Positions 5,798 to 5,917 of a stretch of DNA of 5,917 nt are shown here, piece by piece; positions within the stretch are counted from its first letter, which is position 1; every line of letters begins with the position of its first letter. A model generated the notes under the pieces. It did no database searches, was not told the DNA's origin, and worked only from the letters and a program-made list of their open reading frames with translations. The DNA comes from an archaeon (GTDB lineage Archaea > Thermoplasmatota > Thermoplasmata > Methanomassiliicoccales > Methanomethylophilaceae): the NCBI GenBank assembly GCA_024399225.1, contig JAKSHV010000076.1:1-5917 (forward strand), given 5' to 3'. Both the position numbers and the translations under genes were made by a program.

Positions 5798-5917
5798 AGT
5801 TCCTGCCGAACCTGATGTCTACGGACATTCCGTGTGCGTGGAGTCCTTCGACGTCGGCAAGGGTGGTGATGGTTCCGGAGAGTGCGTCGAGACCATCCTT
5901 GGTAAGCATCTGAACGG
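5796..5917 (-). CDS. hisD: Histidinol dehydrogenase, C-terminal end (partial)
   Basis: Only the last 39 codons are in the window; the gene continues to the right. The ending, VQMLTKDGLDALSGTITTL then ADVEGLHAHGMSVDIRFGRN, matches the C-terminal pattern of HisD, which oxidises L-histidinol to L-histidine with two NAD+ in the last steps of histidine synthesis. The second His of EGLHAH corresponds to the zinc ligand H419 of the E. coli enzyme, so the site appears intact. The stop lies 7 bp before ppk1. The call rests on a short segment but on a distinctive one. Confidence 0.85.
   Translation of the reverse strand, partial: VQMLTKDGLDALSGTITTLADVEGLHAHGMSVDIRFGRN

Noticed and set aside
1..5917. 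CRISPR arrays, insertion sequences, phage or toxin-antitoxin genes
   Set aside because: No spaced direct repeats, transposase motifs, terminal inverted repeats or small paired toxin/antitoxin frames were found. Composition is even across the genes.

Overview
The window reads as archaeal chromosome, most likely from the Thermoplasmatota and perhaps a Methanomassiliicoccales-type methanogen. The evidence is a group II chaperonin (thermosome) N-terminus, an archaea-specific Nre DNA-repair protein, TATA-box-like promoters in AT-rich gaps, purine-rich Shine-Dalgarno sites and moderately GC-rich genes. The phylum call is an inference from protein flavour; no 16S or methanogenesis marker is present. 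All six genes lie on the minus strand, so transcription runs from right to left.

Right block (about 5917 to 2797): the 3' end of hisD (histidinol dehydrogenase), then ppk1 (polyphosphate kinase) 7 bp later, then a two-domain ppx/gppA exopolyphosphatase overlapping the ppk1 end by 8 bp. The block ends in a hairpin plus T-rich terminator candidate. Synthesis and breakdown of polyphosphate are therefore made from one translationally coupled unit, apparently behind a histidine-biosynthesis gene.

Middle gap (2548-2796): AT-rich and non-coding. It holds the terminator, a palindrome, TATA-like elements and a 51-nt stem-loop with a cUUCGg cap. The loop's wobble pairs favour a function as minus-strand RNA ahead of nre.

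Left-centre block (2547 to 368): an Nre protein with an N-terminal four-cysteine zinc motif and a C-terminal PCNA-interacting (PIP) motif. A SplB-like radical SAM enzyme is fused to it by an ATGA stop/start overlap. The pairing suggests a DNA-repair operon.

Left gap and edge (367 to 1): a 132-bp spacer with a clear TATA box and a small palindrome, followed by the first 78 codons of a thermosome subunit that runs off the window.

No mobile element, tRNA, rRNA or CRISPR array was seen. The window is mostly well-known housekeeping families. The parts worth a second look are the structured leader of nre, the nre/radical SAM coupling, the active-site substitutions in Ppk1 and the hisD-ppk1-ppx arrangement.
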